This document shows positions 8,472 through 19,757 of a stretch of 64,000 bases of DNA, piece after piece. How positions within the stretch are numbered: the first letter of the stretch is position 1; every line of letters begins with the position of its first letter. Source of the DNA: an uncultured Anaeroplasmataceae bacterium (GTDB lineage: Bacteria; Bacillota_I; Bacilli_A; Acholeplasmatales; Anaeroplasmataceae); assembly GCA_944325035.1 (NCBI GenBank), contig CALUYM010000005.1:62001-126000 (forward strand), read 5' to 3'. The notes beneath the pieces were generated by a model. The model made no database searches and had not been told where the DNA came from. It saw only the letters and a list, made by a program, of their open reading frames with translations. Made by a program: the position numbers and the translations under genes.

Positions 8472-10124
8472 ATGACAGATTTAGAAATTGCTCAAAAAGC
8501 AAATATGAAGCCAATCGAAGAGATTGCCTTAAAAGCGGGAATCAGCAAGGAATATCTAGAATGCTATGGCAAATATAAAGCTAAAGTTCATCTAGAAGCG
8601 GCTGGAGATAAAAAAGGACGCTTAATATTAGTTACCGCAATTAATCCAACTGCAGCAGGAGAAGGTAAGTCAACTACTACGATTGGACTTGCTGATGCAC
8701 TTAATCGTTTAGGTCATAAAACAATGATTGCGTTAAGAGAACCTAGTTTTGGTCCTGTTTTAGGTGTAAAAGGCGGAGCTGCTGGCGGAGGTTATGCACA
8801 AGTTGTTCCAATGGAAGATATTAATCTGCACTTTACTGGTGATTTTCATGCTATCCAAATGGCAAATAACACGGTATCTGCCATCATTGATAATCATATT
8901 CAACAAGGAAATGAACTTTGTATTGATCCAACCCGAATTATTTGGCACCGTGTACTTGATATGAATGATAGAGCATTACGAAATATTGTGATTGGTCTTG
9001 GTGGTCCTACTAATGGTGTTCCACGTGAAGATCACTTTGATATCGTTGTAGCTTCGGAAATAATGGCTATTTTATGCTTGGCTCGTGATTTTGAAGATTT
9101 AAGAGTTCGTCTAGATCGAACAGTTGTTGCATATAATTATAATAGAGAACCAGTAACCATCAAAGATTTAGGAATTACTGGAGCTTTAATGATGATATTA
9201 AAAGATGCTATTATGCCTAATTTAGTTCAAACTTTAGAGCATACCCCTTGTTTAATTCATGGTGGTCCATTTGCTAATATTGCTCATGGTTGTAATTCTT
9301 TGATTGCAACTAAGATGTGTATGTCACTTAGTGATTATACTATCACTGAAGCTGGATTTGGAGCTGATTTAGGTGCTGAAAAGTTTTTTGATATTACTTG
9401 CCGCGAAGGTGATTTAAAGCCAAGTGCGGTTGTTATTGTTGCGACAATACGTGCACTTAAAATGCATGGTGGTGTTTTAAAAGAAGATTTAAATATACCA
9501 AATGTAGAAGCTCTAAAAGCGGGGATTCCTAATCTTGAGCGCCATATTCAAAATATTAAAAGATTTGGCCTTCCATATGTGATAGCTATTAATAAATTTG
9601 AAAGTGATGCAGAAGATGAAGTTAAAGCTTTATTAGACTGGGCTCACAATGAATCACATCCTATTTCGATGTCAGAGGTATGGAAAAAAGGTGGAGATGG
9701 CGCAATTGATTTAGCAAGTAAATTAATTGAGGAAATTGATACGAAACCTAATGACTTTAAATTCTTATATCAAAAAGAAGATACATTAAAGAAAAAGATT
9801 ACCAAGATATGTCAAAATATCTATGGCGCAAAAGAAGTTGAGTTTACAACTGATGCTAAAAATCAGATGGCTCGTTTGAATAAATTAGGCTATAGTAATT
9901 CGCTTGTTTGTATGGCTAAAACTCAATATTCATTTAGTGATAATGCTAAATTACTAGGAGCACCAAGCGACTTTACAATTACTATTCGTGGTCTAACACC
10001 ATCAATTGGAGCAGGCTTTGTAGTGGCTTTAGCTGGTGATATTATGCGCATGCCAGGTTTACCTAAAGAACCAGCTGCTTTAAAAATGGATGTTGTTGAA
10101 GGAAGAATTAAGGGACTATTCTAG
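8472..10124 (+). CDS. fhs: Formate-tetrahydrofolate ligase
   Basis: A 550-residue, full-length enzyme that makes 10-formyl-THF from formate, ATP and THF. The P-loop is [13 protein letters not shown] (58-70), and the family blocks [24 protein letters not shown] and [14 protein letters not shown] are intact. The ATG at 8472 follows AAGGGAGGG; an in-frame extension upstream runs through the riboswitch and is not real. Guanine control fits its role, since 10-formyl-THF feeds the PurN and PurH steps encoded downstream. The gene is nine bases from the next one and shares its transcript. Confidence 0.97.
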   Translation: MTDLEIAQKANMKPIEEIALKAGISKEYLECYGKYKAKVHLEAAGDKKGRLILVTAINPTAAGEGKSTTTIGLADALNRLGHKTMIALREPSFGPVLGVKGGAAGGGYAQVVPMEDINLHFTGDFHAIQMANNTVSAIIDNHIQQGNELCIDPTRIIWHRVLDMNDRALRNIVIGLGGPTNGVPREDHFDIVVASEIMAILCLARDFEDLRVRLDRTVVAYNYNREPVTIKDLGITGALMMILKDAIMPNLVQTLEHTPCLIHGGPFANIAHGCNSLIATKMCMSLSDYTITEAGFGADLGAEKFFDITCREGDLKPSAVVIVATIRALKMHGGVLKEDLNIPNVEALKAGIPNLERHIQNIKRFGLPYVIAINKFESDAEDEVKALLDWAHNESHPISMSEVWKKGGDGAIDLASKLIEEIDTKPNDFKFLYQKEDTLKKKITKICQNIYGAKEVEFTTDAKNQMARLNKLGYSNSLVCMAKTQYSFSDNAKLLGAPSDFTITIRGLTPSIGAGFVVALAGDIMRMPGLPKEPAALKMDVVEGRIKGLF

Positions 10125-10133
10125 GAGGATATC

Positions 10134-11855
10134 ATGGAAGAAAATTTTGTATTAAATGAAAAAAGCGTTATTTTAAATTTCAGTTTAAATTATTGCAAAA
10201 CAGAAAGCGAAGTTATTTCAAGTGAAACATTTCGTCGTGTTTGGGAAATTTATTTAAAAGCTTTAAGCCGTACAAAAAATGAAAAACTAATTTCATTAGT
10301 TCGAATTGTTCGAGATCCGGTTAAACAATTTATAAATTTGTATAAGTTATTACTGTCTTTTTCTATTCGTGAAATTATGGAAATGTCAGATAGCTATAAA
10401 CGTATCTTGAGTAATCATGAAACTTTTTATGAATTAATTGAAGACTTCTATGATTATTGGCGTCATCTTGAGCGCTATGCTGTGATGAGATCACAAGGAG
10501 TAAAAAATTCAATTCAATCACTTAATTTTATTGATGCCTCATCAGATTTTACTGCGCTAATTTTAAAAGTTTACCGTACAATTTGTCAAAAAGTTTATGG
10601 AACTGCTTTTCATATCTACCGACAACTTGCGGCCGGAGTAAATGCTTCAATTGAAATTTGTGATAATCCATGGACTGAGAGTTATCCAGAATATGAAAAT
10701 TTAGCTAATATGTCATTTATTAACTATGTTTTAATTAGACCAACATTTATTGCATATAGCTCTAAAAATACTCGTAATGGAAGATATTTTGAAGTATTTG
10801 AAAATGAGTTATCCAAATTAGATTTAAATCCAAATGATTGGTTCTGCTATCCGGCTCATGTCGGTTCAAGCTTAGCATATGTTTATTTCCATCGTGATTA
10901 TATGTCACATGGTGTTGCATTAAGTAACTTGTTTGAGTTTGTGCATATTGATGAAATTTATAAACGCAAACCAGATATAATTTATGTATTTGGAGCACCG
11001 GTTGAAGGTGAGTCACGTTTTTACTTTGATAAGAAAAATGATATCTATATAGGTCTTGCTCCATATGGCAAAGAAATTGATTACTTTGGATATATGAAGA
11101 AGATGCTATTAACATTACATAATGTTAAGATGATAAGTCAAGGACATTTACCAATTCATGGAGCTTGTGTTAACATTACTATGAAAAATGGTACTAAAAA
11201 AACATTGGTTATGATTGGTGATTCTGGGGCAGGAAAATCTGAAAGTTTGGAAGCTTTAAGAACTGTCGCAGGGAAAAATATAGTATCAATGCGCACTATT
11301 TTTGATGATATGGGAACGTTTAAAATTGAAAATGGTAAAGTAATTGCTTACGGAACTGAAATTGGAGCCTTCGTTCGTCTTGACGATTTAGAAAATGGTT
11401 ATGCATATAAAGAAATGGATCGTGCAATTTTCTTAAACCCAGATAAGGTAAATGCTAGAATCGTACTTCCTGTTGCTACCTACCCACAAATCATGAAAGG
11501 CTATGAAGTAGATATGATTTTTTATGCTAATAACTACGAAACAGATAGTCAAGTAATTGCTAATTTTAAAGATGCTAAGGAAGCTATTCGTGTTTTTAGA
11601 CAAGGAGCGCGTGTAGCTAAGGGAACAACAAGTGAAAAAGGTTTAGTTACAAGTTATTTTGCAAATCCATTTGGGCCTGCACAAAAAGAAGAAGAGTGTG
11701 ATATTTTATTAAATAAATATTTTGAAACACTTTTTGAAACTAAAAAACATGTGGGAGAAATTAGAACTCGTTTAGCAATTCCGGGTCAGGAACATGAAGG
11801 ACCTAAAGCAGTGGCTAAGGAATTATATAAAGAATTAGATAAATTAAAAAAATAA
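10134..11855 (+). CDS. PEPCK/HPr-kinase-fold P-loop protein of unknown role
   Basis: A 573-residue protein. The C-terminal half holds LPIHGACVN (339-347), a Walker A loop GDSGAGKSE (362-370) and IFDDMG (389-394), the arrangement of the PEP carboxykinase / HPr kinase superfamily, in which the kinase-like loop and acidic pair bind nucleotide and metal. The N-terminal 330 residues match no family I recognise. The second conserved C-terminal block is GARVAKGTTSEKGLV and YFANPFGPAQ. It lies nine bases after fhs with AGGAGG and is therefore under the guanine riboswitch. It could be a PEPCK-like enzyme using GTP or a protein kinase; neither is shown. Confidence 0.65.
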   Translation: MEENFVLNEKSVILNFSLNYCKTESEVISSETFRRVWEIYLKALSRTKNEKLISLVRIVRDPVKQFINLYKLLLSFSIREIMEMSDSYKRILSNHETFYELIEDFYDYWRHLERYAVMRSQGVKNSIQSLNFIDASSDFTALILKVYRTICQKVYGTAFHIYRQLAAGVNASIEICDNPWTESYPEYENLANMSFINYVLIRPTFIAYSSKNTRNGRYFEVFENELSKLDLNPNDWFCYPAHVGSSLAYVYFHRDYMSHGVALSNLFEFVHIDEIYKRKPDIIYVFGAPVEGESRFYFDKKNDIYIGLAPYGKEIDYFGYMKKMLLTLHNVKMISQGHLPIHGACVNITMKNGTKKTLVMIGDSGAGKSESLEALRTVAGKNIVSMRTIFDDMGTFKIENGKVIAYGTEIGAFVRLDDLENGYAYKEMDRAIFLNPDKVNARIVLPVATYPQIMKGYEVDMIFYANNYETDSQVIANFKDAKEAIRVFRQGARVAKGTTSEKGLVTSYFANPFGPAQKEEECDILLNKYFETLFETKKHVGEIRTRLAIPGQEHEGPKAVAKELYKELDKLKK

Positions 11856-11872
11856 AAAATATATTTAAACTC

Positions 11873-11911
11873 AAAGACATCATTTATCTTTAAAATTAAT
11901 GATGTCTTTTT
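11873..11911 (+). terminator. Terminator after the fhs operon
   Basis: AAAGACATCATT and AATGATGTCTTT pair perfectly around an AT loop and run into a T tract. The following 200 bases to the next riboswitch are very AT-rich and contain no supportable gene. Confidence 0.85.
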
Positions 11912-12111
11912 CATAAGGTAATTATATCTATAAAATACTTTAATATTTATATTATTAAGTTATGTTAGGCTTTTATTTATCATTTAAAATAGTTCTATAT
12001 TTAATAATTAATTAGTTTATATATTAAATTTATCTTTAAGAAATCGTTTACTATTAAAAATCTCTAGCAACTTATTATTCTTTGTGTTAATATATAAGTG
12101 AAATATATATA

Positions 12112-12180
12112 TCTTGTATATAAGCTTTAATGTGGTAAGCAAGTTTCTACCCCCTGACCGTAAATTTGGGGACTACAAGA
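12112..12180 (+). promoter_or_regulatory. Purine riboswitch (guanine type) upstream of the pur operon
   Basis: The aptamer is closely related to the one before fhs: P1 TCTTGTA/TACAAGA (seven pairs), the core AAGTTTCTACC, and a P3 arm CCCCTGA-CCGTA-AATTTGGGG. The specificity base is C at 12173 (GACTAC), again guanine or hypoxanthine. It is followed by two successive terminator-like hairpins with a small ORF between them. Guanine excess should shut off the whole pur-gua operon. Confidence 0.93.
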
Positions 12181-12187
12181 AAAAAAT

Positions 12188-12207
12188 GATTCAGCGAATC
12201 TTTTTTT
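12188..12207 (+). terminator. First terminator of the pur leader
   Basis: GATTC-AGC-GAATC followed by seven T, eight bases after the aptamer P1. The stem is short but is preceded by an A-run able to pair with the T-run. It is the likely riboswitch platform. Confidence 0.65.
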
Positions 12208-12239
12208 GCTTACCTCATTCATGTTTGGAGGTAAGGAAC

Positions 12240-12311
12240 ATGTTAAAAAACATCAAATTCCAACTTCATAAACAAAATTACCATGGTAAAATGGTAGTTT
12301 TAAGCTGTTAA
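12240..12311 (+). CDS. Putative 23-residue leader peptide in the pur operon leader
   Basis: An ATG at 12240 is preceded by an excellent TTTGGAGG ribosome site (ending at 12230). It encodes MLKNIKFQLHKQNYHGKMVV-LSC and a TAA at 12309-12311. It sits between the riboswitch terminator and a second terminator whose 5' arm begins right at the stop codon. A 10-bp hairpin (12274-12301) lies inside the ORF. A ribosome finishing the ORF would cover the 5' arm of the next terminator, so translation could favour read-through into purE. Translation is inferred from the ribosome site only. Confidence 0.5.
   Translation: MLKNIKFQLHKQNYHGKMVVLSC
12274..12301 (+). promoter_or_regulatory. Hairpin inside the pur leader ORF
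   Basis: AAAATTACCA and TGGTAGTTTT form ten pairs (one G-U) around an eight-base loop. It has no T-run directly after it, so it is more likely a pausing or antiterminator element than a terminator. Confidence 0.5.
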
Positions 12312-12340
12312 AACAGTGGCATTTTTGTCGCTGTTTTTTT
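12311..12340 (+). terminator. Second terminator of the pur leader
   Basis: AACAGTG and CGCTGTT (with one G-U pair) around a loop, followed by seven T. It lies directly after the leader-ORF stop and just before the AGGAGG of purE. Confidence 0.7.
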
Positions 12341-12358
12341 GTTTTTTAGGAGGTTTTT

Positions 12359-12829
12359 ATGATAAAAGTCGGTGTGATTATGGGCTCAATTAGCGACTAT
12401 GAGGTTATGCAAGATGCTTGTAAAGTGTTAGAAGATTTTGGAGTATGTTATGAAAAAAAAATCGTTTCAGCGCATCGTACACCAGATTTATTAGTGTCTT
12501 ATGCCAAATCCGCTTTAGAAAGAGGATTAGAGGTAATTATAGCTGGAGCGGGGGGAGCAGCCCATTTACCAGGAATGGTCGCTGCTAATACAATTGTACC
12601 TGTGATAGGAGTACCTGTTAAAAGCCGCACTCTAAACGGGATTGATTCACTTCTTTCAATTGTTCAAATGCCTGGTGGAATACCAGTTGGGTCGATGGCG
12701 ATTAACGGAGCTAAGAATGCTGGATTGTATGCGGTATCATTTTTAGCTATGCATGATGAAAAATTACGAAAGAAATTAGAAGTATTTCGTGAAAATCAGA
12801 CAAAGGAAGTGCTTAATATTGAATTCTAA
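12359..12829 (+). CDS. purE: N5-CAIR mutase, purine synthesis
   Basis: A 156-residue class I PurE that converts N5-carboxy-AIR to CAIR. The signature [16 protein letters not shown] at the start and [10 protein letters not shown] (38-47) match the phosphate- and carboxylate-binding loops, and [12 protein letters not shown] is the conserved central segment. AGGAGG stands five bases before the ATG. It is the first large gene of the operon and overlaps purK, its usual partner. Confidence 0.97.
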   Translation: MIKVGVIMGSISDYEVMQDACKVLEDFGVCYEKKIVSAHRTPDLLVSYAKSALERGLEVIIAGAGGAAHLPGMVAANTIVPVIGVPVKSRTLNGIDSLLSIVQMPGGIPVGSMAINGAKNAGLYAVSFLAMHDEKLRKKLEVFRENQTKEVLNIEF

Positions 12830-13901
12830 AACAGTTGGTATTATCGGCGGTGGGCAATTAGGAATGATGCTAGCTGATGCGATAAAAAAATTGGGAGGAA
12901 GAGTTATTGGATTAGACCCAAATAAAGATGCACCGATAACATATGTAGCGGATGAGTTTATTAATGCTTCATTTGATGATTTAGCTGCACTAGAAGAATT
13001 AGGAAAAAGAAGTGATGTTATAACATATGAATTTGAAAATGTTAAGAGTGAATATTTAAAAACACTTGAAGAAAAATATAATGTAAAACAAGGATTAAAA
13101 CCTCTTTTTGATAGTCAAGATAGACTACGTGAAAAGGAAAATGCATTGATGCATGGACTTTTACCAGTACGTTTTTTTAATGTTGAATCGATTGATGATT
13201 TAGAAAAAGGAATAAAGATTCTTGGGTATCCTTGTTTATATAAAACAAGAACTCTTGGCTATGATGGTCATGGACAAATATTAATTAAAAGTGAATTGGA
13301 TATAGAAAAAGTTAAACCATATTTAAATCAAGCAGGAATTTTAGAAGAATATTTAAAATTTGATTATGAAGTATCAATTATTATGGTAAGAGATGAGGAT
13401 AGAACTGTTAACCTTCCGTTAAGTCGTAACATTCACAAAGATGGTATTTTAGATATTACATATGTTCCAGCATTAGTAGATAAACAATTAGAAAAAAAAA
13501 TTATTGAATCCTCAGTGAATTTTATGAAAAGTGCTAATTATTTAGGTATTCTATGCATTGAATATTTTATTAAAGGAGATAAATTTTTCTTTAATGAAAT
13601 GGCTCCACGACCTCATAATAGTGGACATTATTCAATAGAGGCCTGTGACTACAGTCAATATGATTTATTTGCACATTTCTTACTAGATATGAAAATTCCT
13701 AGTACTAATTTAGTCCATCAAGCTATAATGAAAAACATTCTTGGTGAATCATTAGACTTGGTATCTAAATTTGAAAAAATACCTAAAAGTTATATTCATA
13801 TGTATCATAAAACAGAAGCTCGTCCTAAACGCAAAATGGGACATGTGACGCTGCTTGATGTAGATTATAAAGATTATCTTGAAATAATGAAAAAGATGTA
13901 A
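12819..13901 (+). CDS. purK: N5-CAIR synthetase (ATP-grasp)
   Basis: A 360-residue ATP-grasp ligase that carboxylates AIR with bicarbonate and [19 protein letters not shown] opens the first domain. The ATP-grasp body shows [16 protein letters not shown] and [13 protein letters not shown], and [15 protein letters not shown] carries the metal and nucleotide ligands. I place the start at the TTG at 12819, nine bases after AAAGGAAG and directly before the GGG-binding strand. A GTG at 12789 is possible but would add a non-conserved tail. It overlaps purE by 11 bases. Confidence 0.93.
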   Translation: MNSKTVGIIGGGQLGMMLADAIKKLGGRVIGLDPNKDAPITYVADEFINASFDDLAALEELGKRSDVITYEFENVKSEYLKTLEEKYNVKQGLKPLFDSQDRLREKENALMHGLLPVRFFNVESIDDLEKGIKILGYPCLYKTRTLGYDGHGQILIKSELDIEKVKPYLNQAGILEEYLKFDYEVSIIMVRDEDRTVNLPLSRNIHKDGILDITYVPALVDKQLEKKIIESSVNFMKSANYLGILCIEYFIKGDKFFFNEMAPRPHNSGHYSIEACDYSQYDLFAHFLLDMKIPSTNLVHQAIMKNILGESLDLVSKFEKIPKSYIHMYHKTEARPKRKMGHVTLLDVDYKDYLEIMKKM

Positions 13902-13913
13902 GGAGAATTGCTA

Positions 13914-16900
13914 ATGAACTTTCGAATTTTTGTAGAAAAAAAACCCGGATTTCGTGTTGAAGCGAATGAATTAAAAGAAGACCTTAATTTAAACTTAAAA
14001 CTGAGTTTAAATTCGCTACGTCTTTTAAATGTCTATGATTTATTTGATTTTACTAATGAACTTTTAGAAAAAGCGCGTTATCGTGTGTTTGGTGAAGTTC
14101 AAACTGATGATGTGTTTGATGAAATAAAATTAGATGGATATAAATATTTAGCAGTAGAATTCTTACCAGGTCAGTATGATCAACGAGGCGAACAAGCTAA
14201 ATATGCAGTTAATTTAATTGATCCTAAAGCTAATATTACCGTCAAAAGTGCACGTTTAATCATATTCGATGATATAACTGAAGAAGATTTAGAGCGTGTG
14301 AAAAAATACTATATTAATAAAGTTGAATCACGTGAAAAAGATTTAGGTAGCTTAGAACTTAATACCAAAGCTTCGCCAAAGCCTGTTCGTGTTTTTGAAG
14401 GATTCCGTTTTTTAACTGAAGAAGACTTATCGCAAATGATTAAAGACTTAGGTTTAGCAATGAATTTAGATGATTTAAAATGTGTTCGTGAATACTTTTG
14501 TAAAGAAAAACGAGATCCAAATGAAACGGAAATTCGTATTCTTGATACATATTGGTCTGATCATTGTCGTCATACAACATTCAATACTATTTTAGAAACA
14601 ATTACGATAGATGAATCATTTATCAAAAAAGATTTAGAAGAAGCTTATGATTTATATAAACATATGAGAGAAGAATTAAATCGATCTGATAAAAGAGTTT
14701 GTTTAATGGATATGGCTTCAATAGCTGCTAAATATTTAAAAAAATACGGCTATTTAGATGATTTAGAAGAATCAGGAGAAAATAATGCCTGTTCAATTTT
14801 TGTCAATGTAAAAGTTAATGATAAAACTGAAAAATGGTTATTACAATTTAAAAATGAAACTCACAACCATCCTACTGAGATTGAACCATTTGGTGGTGCA
14901 TCAACTTGTTTAGGTGGAGCTATTCGTGATCCGCTATCTGGGCGCAGTTATGTATATCAAGCCTGTCGTGTTACTGGTGCGGCTAATATTTATGAAAGTG
15001 TTGATGATACGTTAGAAGGAAAATTACCACAACGTGTAATTTCAACTAAAGCTGCTCAAGGTTATTCAAGTTATGGAAATCAAATTGGACTTGCAACTAC
15101 TCACGTTAGAGAAATTTATGATGAGGGCTATAAAGCAAAACGTCTTGAAGTAGGAGCAGTTGTTGGAGCAGTTAAATATGAAAATGTTCGCCGTGAAACT
15201 CCAAAACCTGGTGATGTTGTTATTATGTTTGGAGGTAGAACAGGTCGTGATGGAATTGGTGGGGCAACGGGTTCATCTAAAGAACATAATGTTAAATCGA
15301 TTGAAGAATGTTTTAGTGAAGTACAAAAAGGTAACGCCATTGAAGAACGTAAGATTGAACGTTTATTCCGCCGTGAAGAAGTTATTCGTTTAATTAAAAA
15401 ATCAAATGATTTTGGAGCCGGTGGTGTATCAGTTGCTATTGGTGAATTAGCTGATAGTTTAGATATTTATCTTGATCGTGTTTTAGTTAAATATAGTGGT
15501 TTAAATGAAACTGAACTTGCTATTTCAGAATCGCAAGAAAGAATGAGTGTTGTTGTTCAAAAAGATAAAATGGATGAATTCATGAAATACTGTCAAGAAG
15601 AAAATCTAGAAGCTGTTCATATTGCTGATATTACCGATACTGGATCAATGCGTATGTTTTATCATGGTAAGTTATGTGTTGACTTAAAACGTGAATTTAT
15701 CGATAGTGCAGGTGCTCCACACTACGCAAACGTTCATATTAAAGAACTTATTAAAACAGATCCATTCATTAGGGAAGTGGAGGGTAATTGTCTAAAAGAA
15801 AAGTTCATTAATAATCTAAAAGATAATAATGTTTTAAGCCAAAAAGGATTAATAGAAATGTTTGACGCGACAATAGGTTCATCAACAGTCTTAATGCCAT
15901 TTGGAGGAAAATACCAACTATCTGAAACCCAGGTATCTGTTCAAAAATTACCTGTAAATGGTTATACTGATTTAGCTAGTATTTTAGCATATGGTTATAA
16001 TCCTCAGATTTCTAGTTATAGTCCATATCATGGTAGTCAATATGCGGTAGTAGAATCAATGGCAAAGATTGTAGCAGCTGGGGCAGATTATTCTCATATG
16101 CGCTATTCATACCAAGAGTATTTTAAACGTATGCAAACATCTGAAGATTGGGCTTTACCATTTCAAGCATTATTAGGAGCGATTAAAATCCAAAATGATT
16201 TTAAATTACCATCAATTGGTGGAAAGGATTCAATGTCAGGTACTTTCCAAAATTTACATGTTCCACCAATGTTAATGGCCTTTGGAATTACGACAGTAGA
16301 TGCATCTAAAGTTATTTCAACCGAATTTAAAGGTGAAGGTAATTATATTTATTTAATTAATCATCGTCCGTTACCGAATTTTAATCCTAATATTGAAGAG
16401 CTAAAGTATAATTTTAAAGTCGTACATGAAAATATTGAAAATGGAAAGATTATTTCAGCTTATGCAATTGGTTTTGGAGGTATTGCAGAAGCTTTAGCAA
16501 AAATGAGTTTTGGCAATAAAATTGGTTTTGACGTAAGATGTGATAAAGATTTATTTAAATTACGTTATGGTGCAATTTTAGTTGAAGCTAAAGAAAAACT
16601 AAACTTTGGAGAATTAATAGGAATAACATCAAATAAATGGACATTAAATGGTGAGGAATTTGATGTTGAAGAACTAATTGAAGCTAATACACTTAAGTTT
16701 GAAACAGTATATAAAAATAAGACAAACAGTTGTGATAAAATTGAAAAAATTTGGCATGAATCTAAAAGATTTGTATATCCATATGAGCCAAAAATTCCAA
16801 CAGTTTATGTACCTGCTTTCCCTGGAACAAACTGTGATTATGATACAATGAAGGCTTTCCAAAGAGTTGGTGCTAACACAACAACATCAGTTTTCAAGAA

Positions 16901-17594
16901 TATCACACCTGAAGATGTGGCTAATTCGATTGAAGAAATGGCTAACTATATTAAAAATGCAGATATTCTAGTATTATCTGGAGGTTTTAGCGCTAGTGAT
17001 GAACCTGATGGATCAGCTAAATTTATCGCTAATGTTTTAATGAGTGAACCAGTTAAGAAAGAAATAAATCATTTGTTAGAAAGAAAAGGATTAATTTTAG
17101 GTATTTGTAATGGATTCCAAGCCTTAGTTAAATCGGGATTACTTCCTTATTCTAAACTTGGTCAATTGACATCTGAAAGTCCTACTCTTTTTAGAAATGA
17201 TATTAATCGTCACGTATCGATGATTGTTAACACGAAAGTGACAAGCACAAATTCACCATGGCTTCAAAGTTTTAAAGATGGTGAAGTATTTGCTATTCCG
17301 GTATCGCATGGAGAAGGAAAATTCGTCGTAAATGAAAAAATAGCAAAAGATTTATTTAAAAATGGACAAGTTGCATTCCAATATGTTGATTATAATAATG
17401 AACCAACAATGTTATACCCAATGAATCCAAATGGTTCAACAATGGCAATTGAAGGAATTGTTTCTGAAGATGGATTAATTTTAGGTAAGATGGGACATAC
17501 AGAACGTTATGAGAACAACTTATTTAAAAATATTTGGGGAAATAAACACCAAGATATTTTTAGAAATGCTATGAATTATTTTATGAAGAAATAG
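13914..17594 (+). CDS. purL: Phosphoribosylformylglycinamidine synthase, single-chain
   Basis: A 1,226-residue fused FGAM synthase. It has an N-terminal PurS-like region, two ATP-binding PurL halves (blocks [15 protein letters not shown] and [12 protein letters not shown]), and a C-terminal PurQ-type glutaminase. The glutaminase nucleophile is C1065 in [11 protein letters not shown], preceded by [10 protein letters not shown] and followed by VSHGEGKF. It makes FGAM from FGAR, glutamine and ATP. Many Bacilli use separate PurS, PurQ and PurL; this long form resembles that of clostridia and enterobacteria. The ATG at 13914 fits AAGGAG at 13900-13905 better than the TTG at 13908. Confidence 0.96.
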   Translation: MNFRIFVEKKPGFRVEANELKEDLNLNLKLSLNSLRLLNVYDLFDFTNELLEKARYRVFGEVQTDDVFDEIKLDGYKYLAVEFLPGQYDQRGEQAKYAVNLIDPKANITVKSARLIIFDDITEEDLERVKKYYINKVESREKDLGSLELNTKASPKPVRVFEGFRFLTEEDLSQMIKDLGLAMNLDDLKCVREYFCKEKRDPNETEIRILDTYWSDHCRHTTFNTILETITIDESFIKKDLEEAYDLYKHMREELNRSDKRVCLMDMASIAAKYLKKYGYLDDLEESGENNACSIFVNVKVNDKTEKWLLQFKNETHNHPTEIEPFGGASTCLGGAIRDPLSGRSYVYQACRVTGAANIYESVDDTLEGKLPQRVISTKAAQGYSSYGNQIGLATTHVREIYDEGYKAKRLEVGAVVGAVKYENVRRETPKPGDVVIMFGGRTGRDGIGGATGSSKEHNVKSIEECFSEVQKGNAIEERKIERLFRREEVIRLIKKSNDFGAGGVSVAIGELADSLDIYLDRVLVKYSGLNETELAISESQERMSVVVQKDKMDEFMKYCQEENLEAVHIADITDTGSMRMFYHGKLCVDLKREFIDSAGAPHYANVHIKELIKTDPFIREVEGNCLKEKFINNLKDNNVLSQKGLIEMFDATIGSSTVLMPFGGKYQLSETQVSVQKLPVNGYTDLASILAYGYNPQISSYSPYHGSQYAVVESMAKIVAAGADYSHMRYSYQEYFKRMQTSEDWALPFQALLGAIKIQNDFKLPSIGGKDSMSGTFQNLHVPPMLMAFGITTVDASKVISTEFKGEGNYIYLINHRPLPNFNPNIEELKYNFKVVHENIENGKIISAYAIGFGGIAEALAKMSFGNKIGFDVRCDKDLFKLRYGAILVEAKEKLNFGELIGITSNKWTLNGEEFDVEELIEANTLKFETVYKNKTNSCDKIEKIWHESKRFVYPYEPKIPTVYVPAFPGTNCDYDTMKAFQRVGANTTTSVFKNITPEDVANSIEEMANYIKNADILVLSGGFSASDEPDGSAKFIANVLMSEPVKKEINHLLERKGLILGICNGFQALVKSGLLPYSKLGQLTSESPTLFRNDINRHVSMIVNTKVTSTNSPWLQSFKDGEVFAIPVSHGEGKFVVNEKIAKDLFKNGQVAFQYVDYNNEPTMLYPMNPNGSTMAIEGIVSEDGLILGKMGHTERYENNLFKNIWGNKHQDIFRNAMNYFMKK

Positions 17595-17607
17595 GAGAAA
17601 TATTAAT

Positions 17608-18324
17608 ATGGAAAAACTAGAAATGTTATATGAAGGAAAAGCTAAACAAGTTTTTAAAACTGATGATGAAAATTTAATCATTATGCACTATAAAGATGAT
17701 GCGACTGCATTTAATGGAATTAAGAAGGCTCAAATTCAAGATAAAGGAATTTTAAATAATAAGATTACTACTATTATTTTTAATGAATTACATAAGGCAA
17801 GTATTCCTACTCATTATGTTAAGACTTTAAACGAACGTGAACAATTATGTAAAAAAGTTTCTATTCTACCATTGGAAGTAATAGTTCGTAATATTATTGC
17901 TGGTTCAATGGCTAAACGTTTAAATATAGCTGAGGGTACTAAATCCGATAACGTAATTCATGAAATTTGTTATAAAGATGATTCACTTGGTGATCCTTTA
18001 ATCAATGATGACCACGCTGTTGCCTTAAAAGCTGCAACATATGAAGAGTTAAATGTAGTTTATGATTTAACTGACCGTATTAATAAAGTATTAGTGGAAA
18101 TGTTTAGTAAAATAGGTGTTACTCTAGTCGATTTTAAAATTGAATTTGGTAAAACAGAAGATGGACAAATTGTTTTAGCTGATGAGATTTCTCCAGATAC
18201 TTGTCGCTTATGGGACGCTAAGACTAATGATAAATTGGATAAAGATCGCTTCCGCCGTGATCTTGGAAAGGTGATTGAAGCGTATGAGGAGATATTAAGT
18301 CGACTTGAAAAATTAAATGCATAA
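17608..18324 (+). CDS. purC: SAICAR synthase
   Basis: A 238-residue enzyme that joins CAIR and aspartate using [18 protein letters not shown] at the start, [18 protein letters not shown] and LVDFKIEFG are diagnostic, and the substrate loop [12 protein letters not shown] is complete. It is 13 bases after purL with AGGAG before the ATG. The length is typical of Gram-positive PurC. Confidence 0.97.
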   Translation: MEKLEMLYEGKAKQVFKTDDENLIIMHYKDDATAFNGIKKAQIQDKGILNNKITTIIFNELHKASIPTHYVKTLNEREQLCKKVSILPLEVIVRNIIAGSMAKRLNIAEGTKSDNVIHEICYKDDSLGDPLINDDHAVALKAATYEELNVVYDLTDRINKVLVEMFSKIGVTLVDFKIEFGKTEDGQIVLADEISPDTCRLWDAKTNDKLDKDRFRRDLGKVIEAYEEILSRLEKLNA

Positions 18325-18336
18325 GGAGCGATTTTA

Positions 18337-19743
18337 GTGAATCAAGAATTTGATCGTGGCCTTCACGAAGAATGTGGTGTGTTTGGTGTGTTTGGCGTCA
18401 ATGATGCAAAAGATTTAACATACTATGGGCTACATTCTCTTCAACATCGTGGCCAAGAAGGAACAGGAATTGTAACTGTTGATGATAAAGGAAAGATGCA
18501 TCGTGTAAAAGGATTAGGTTTAGTTACGGAAGTATTTAATAATGAAAATTTAAAAACCTTACCTGGTAAAATGGCAATTGGACATGTTCGCTATGCAACT
18601 GCTGGCGGAGGTGGAATTGAAAATGTTCAACCATTCTTATTCCATCATAATACTGGTGACTTTGCCTTAGCTCATAATGGAAATATTGTAAATTCTAATG
18701 AATTAAGACAATTTTTAGAAAACCAAGGAAGTATTTTTCAATCAACATCAGATAGTGAAATTTTAGCCCATTTAATTAAAAAAGATTGGTTAAATCAAAG
18801 TCGTATTCAAGTAATTACAGAAGCCTTAAATAAGATTGAAGGAGCTTTTGCATTTTTGATTATGACATACAATAGAATTTATTGCTGTCGTGATAAGTAC
18901 GGATTACGTCCACTTTCGATTGGGGTTTTAAATGGAGGATATGTTGTTTCAAGTGAAACTTGTGCATTTGAAGTTATTGGTGCCAAATTTTTACGAGATG
19001 TAAAACCAGGAGAAATAGTAGTCATTGATGAAGATGGTCTTCATAGTTATGATTACTCACATTATAAGCATCATAAAATGTGTGCGATGGAGTATATCTA
19101 TTTTTCACGTCCAGATAGTGATATTGAAGGAACGAATGTTCATGCTTTCCGTAAAGAATCAGGAAAACTTTTATATGAGGAAGCCCCAGTCGATGCAGAT
19201 ATTGTAATTGGTGTACCTGATTCAAGTCTTAGTGCTGCTATGGGGTATAGTGAGGTCTCTCATATTCCATATGAAATGGGATTAATAAAAAATAAATATG
19301 TGGGGAGAACATTTATTCAACCATCTCAAGAACTTCGAGAAAAAGGTGTTCGAATGAAGCTGTCTGCTGTTTCTAGTATTGTACGTGGGAAACGAGTTGT
19401 TTTAATTGATGATTCAATAGTAAGAGGGACAACTTCTAAACGAATTATTGCATTATTAAGAGACGTGGGAGCTAAGGAAGTTCATGTTAGAATTTCATCT
19501 CCACAAATGACCAATCCTTGTTTTTACGGAGTGGATACTTCAACTTATGAAGAATTGATTTCAGCTCATCATAATGTAGAAGAAGTAAGAAAAATTATTG
19601 GTGCAGATAGTTTAGCCTTTTTATCAACAGCTGCTTTATATAAAGCTGCAAAACGAAATGAATTATGTTTAGCTTGTTTTACAGGGAAATATCCGACCCA
19701 GTTATATAGTTCAATTGAACAAGCAAATAAGGATGAAAAGTAG
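18337..19743 (+). CDS. purF: Amidophosphoribosyltransferase
   Basis: A 468-residue enzyme for the first committed step, PRPP plus glutamine to phosphoribosylamine. The N-terminal glutaminase nucleophile is C13 ([10 protein letters not shown]), so a 12-residue propeptide is expected to be removed. [17 protein letters not shown] follows. The PRPP-binding loop [16 protein letters not shown] lies in the C-terminal PRTase domain. CFTGKYP near the end and the spaced cysteines resemble the Bacillus-type enzyme with an Fe-S cluster. The start is a GTG at 18337 behind AAGGAG. Confidence 0.97.
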   Translation: MNQEFDRGLHEECGVFGVFGVNDAKDLTYYGLHSLQHRGQEGTGIVTVDDKGKMHRVKGLGLVTEVFNNENLKTLPGKMAIGHVRYATAGGGGIENVQPFLFHHNTGDFALAHNGNIVNSNELRQFLENQGSIFQSTSDSEILAHLIKKDWLNQSRIQVITEALNKIEGAFAFLIMTYNRIYCCRDKYGLRPLSIGVLNGGYVVSSETCAFEVIGAKFLRDVKPGEIVVIDEDGLHSYDYSHYKHHKMCAMEYIYFSRPDSDIEGTNVHAFRKESGKLLYEEAPVDADIVIGVPDSSLSAAMGYSEVSHIPYEMGLIKNKYVGRTFIQPSQELREKGVRMKLSAVSSIVRGKRVVLIDDSIVRGTTSKRIIALLRDVGAKEVHVRISSPQMTNPCFYGVDTSTYEELISAHHNVEEVRKIIGADSLAFLSTAALYKAAKRNELCLACFTGKYPTQLYSSIEQANKDEK

Positions 19744-19757
19744 GAGGAATTAAAAGT

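Noticed and set aside
12114..12239. Longer frame ahead of the leader peptide
   Set aside because: It overlaps the guanine aptamer and lacks a ribosome site; only the last 23 codons are plausible.
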